From: Saprospiraceae bacterium
Lineage (GTDB): Bacteria > Bacteroidota > Bacteroidia > Chitinophagales > Saprospiraceae
Length of the DNA stretch: 64,000 bases
Reading direction: 5' to 3'
Assembly (NCBI GenBank): GCA_020848995.1
Contig: JADLHA010000022.1
Coordinates: 22,003-86,002, forward strand
The notes below the pieces were generated by a model. That model searched no databases, was not told the origin of the DNA, and saw only the letters and a program-made list of their open reading frames with translations. Made by a program: the position numbers and the translations under genes. This document shows positions 63,678-64,000 of the stretch, one piece after another (within the stretch, counting starts at the first letter, position 1; the number at the start of each line of letters is the position of its first letter).

Positions 63678-63905
63678 ATGAAATTCACCCTGGCCATATC
63701 AAATGAAAGAATGCCCTTCGCAAGCAACCGCCTGCTGCAGGTACTCACGGTTGCATTTGCCGCAATCTGGATCAGCACCCTAACCGGCACGACGGACCTG
63801 AACAACTGGATGCTCGAGAACACGCTCACCATTTTATTTCTGATTTTCCTGGCAACAACTTTTCGAAAGTACCGTATCCGTCCTAGGAAGTGCATCTTGC
63901 CATAG
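63678..63905 (+). CDS. Short membrane protein, possibly a truncated DUF2238 (YjdF-like) protein
   Basis: A 75-residue frame with two hydrophobic segments (LLQVLTVAFAAIWISTLTG and TLTILFLIFLATTFRKY). The segment NNWMLENTLTILFLIFLATTFRKYRI resembles the first helices of DUF2238 proteins, which are about 200 residues long. The similarity ends at residue 68, after which the frame stops. The rest of the domain is absent, so this looks like a truncated remnant, perhaps cut by an insertion just downstream. The family match is from memory and is uncertain. Confidence 0.5.
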   Translation: MKFTLAISNERMPFASNRLLQVLTVAFAAIWISTLTGTTDLNNWMLENTLTILFLIFLATTFRKYRIRPRKCILP

Positions 63906-63943
63906 AACACAACACCCTGTAGCTTTGCCTGAAATTAGTTTAT

Positions 63944-64000
63944 ATGACCAAGCAAGAATTTGATCAATTGCAAATGGAATTGGAAGTGAGTGGAAAATCA
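63944..64000 (+). CDS. Partial gene start, possibly IS66-type TnpA-like
   Basis: Nineteen codons from ATG 63944 (MTKQEFDQLQMELEVSGKS) run off the right edge. The sequence resembles the first residues of small IS66-family accessory proteins of Bacteroidota, which begin with a similar MTK(Q/E)EF pattern and continue into a helix-turn-helix. Nineteen residues are too few for a firm call. A preceding truncated membrane protein gene would fit an insertion. Confidence 0.35.
   Translation, partial: MTKQEFDQLQMELEVSGKS

Noticed and set aside
1..64000. tRNA, rRNA, CRISPR arrays, riboswitches, complete insertion sequences
   Set aside because: Reading the gaps by eye found no cloverleaf ending in CCA, no regularly spaced repeats, no TPP- or cobalamin-type box and no transposase other than the uncertain partial start at the right edge. 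A covariance-model search would be decisive.

Overview
The window is chromosomal DNA of a Bacteroidota bacterium, most likely close to the Saprospiraceae (inference). The signs are: at least six, probably seven, secreted proteins with a type IX secretion (T9SS) C-terminal sorting domain; a SusC/SusD pair; a fused alpha/beta 2-oxoacid dehydrogenase E1; an HU/SPOR-domain protein; ECF sigma/anti-sigma pairs; a long-tailed ribosomal protein S16; and several copies of the Bacteroidota promoter element TAnnTTTG just upstream of genes. Base composition looks moderately GC-rich with a few AT-rich islands. I saw no tRNA, rRNA, CRISPR array, prophage or complete insertion sequence. The only hint of a mobile element is a possible IS66-type gene start at the right edge.

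Left part (1-13.8 kb): a truncated propeller-type sensor histidine kinase (minus), a small TonB-C protein, a family-39 glycosyltransferase in AT-richer DNA, a metal ABC permease fused to a DtxR-type regulator, small membrane or secreted proteins, a divergent sigma/anti-sigma pair (9.9-11.3 kb) and a TonB-dependent receptor-like barrel.

Middle (13.9-28.9 kb): a secreted tricorn-like protease, a threonine-to-glycine operon (SDR threonine dehydrogenase plus glycine C-acetyltransferase), an arginine deiminase-family enzyme, an acyl-CoA thioesterase overlapping a YihY/BrkB membrane protein, a PaaY-like hexapeptide protein followed by an enoyl-CoA hydratase, then a second sigma factor overlapping an anti-sigma-like protein that carries an outer-membrane barrel. 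A PepSY-like lipoprotein and a TrmO-like enzyme follow.

Right part (29-64 kb): a secreted esterase-like T9SS cargo, a fused branched-chain 2-oxoacid dehydrogenase E1, an operon of SPOR protein - kdsA - FAD dehydrogenase, rpsP, rpe, further T9SS cargos, an exonuclease, pnuC, a full-length tonB, a LOG-family protein, an aminotransferase next to a mannose-1-phosphate guanylyltransferase, a tandem pair of about 1,085-residue metzincin/PKD proteins (one lacking the catalytic glutamate), and the SusC/SusD pair. The right edge holds a c-type cytochrome lipoprotein and a short, perhaps truncated, membrane protein.

Taken together, the genes describe an aerobic heterotroph that exports proteases, esterases and adhesin-like proteins by T9SS, takes up polymer breakdown products through TonB-dependent channels, and regulates the envelope through membrane-tethered sigma factors and a hybrid-type sensor. 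The most unusual items are the metzincin pair with ADAM-like cysteine-switch motifs, the anti-sigma/outer-membrane-barrel fusion and the permease-DtxR fusion.
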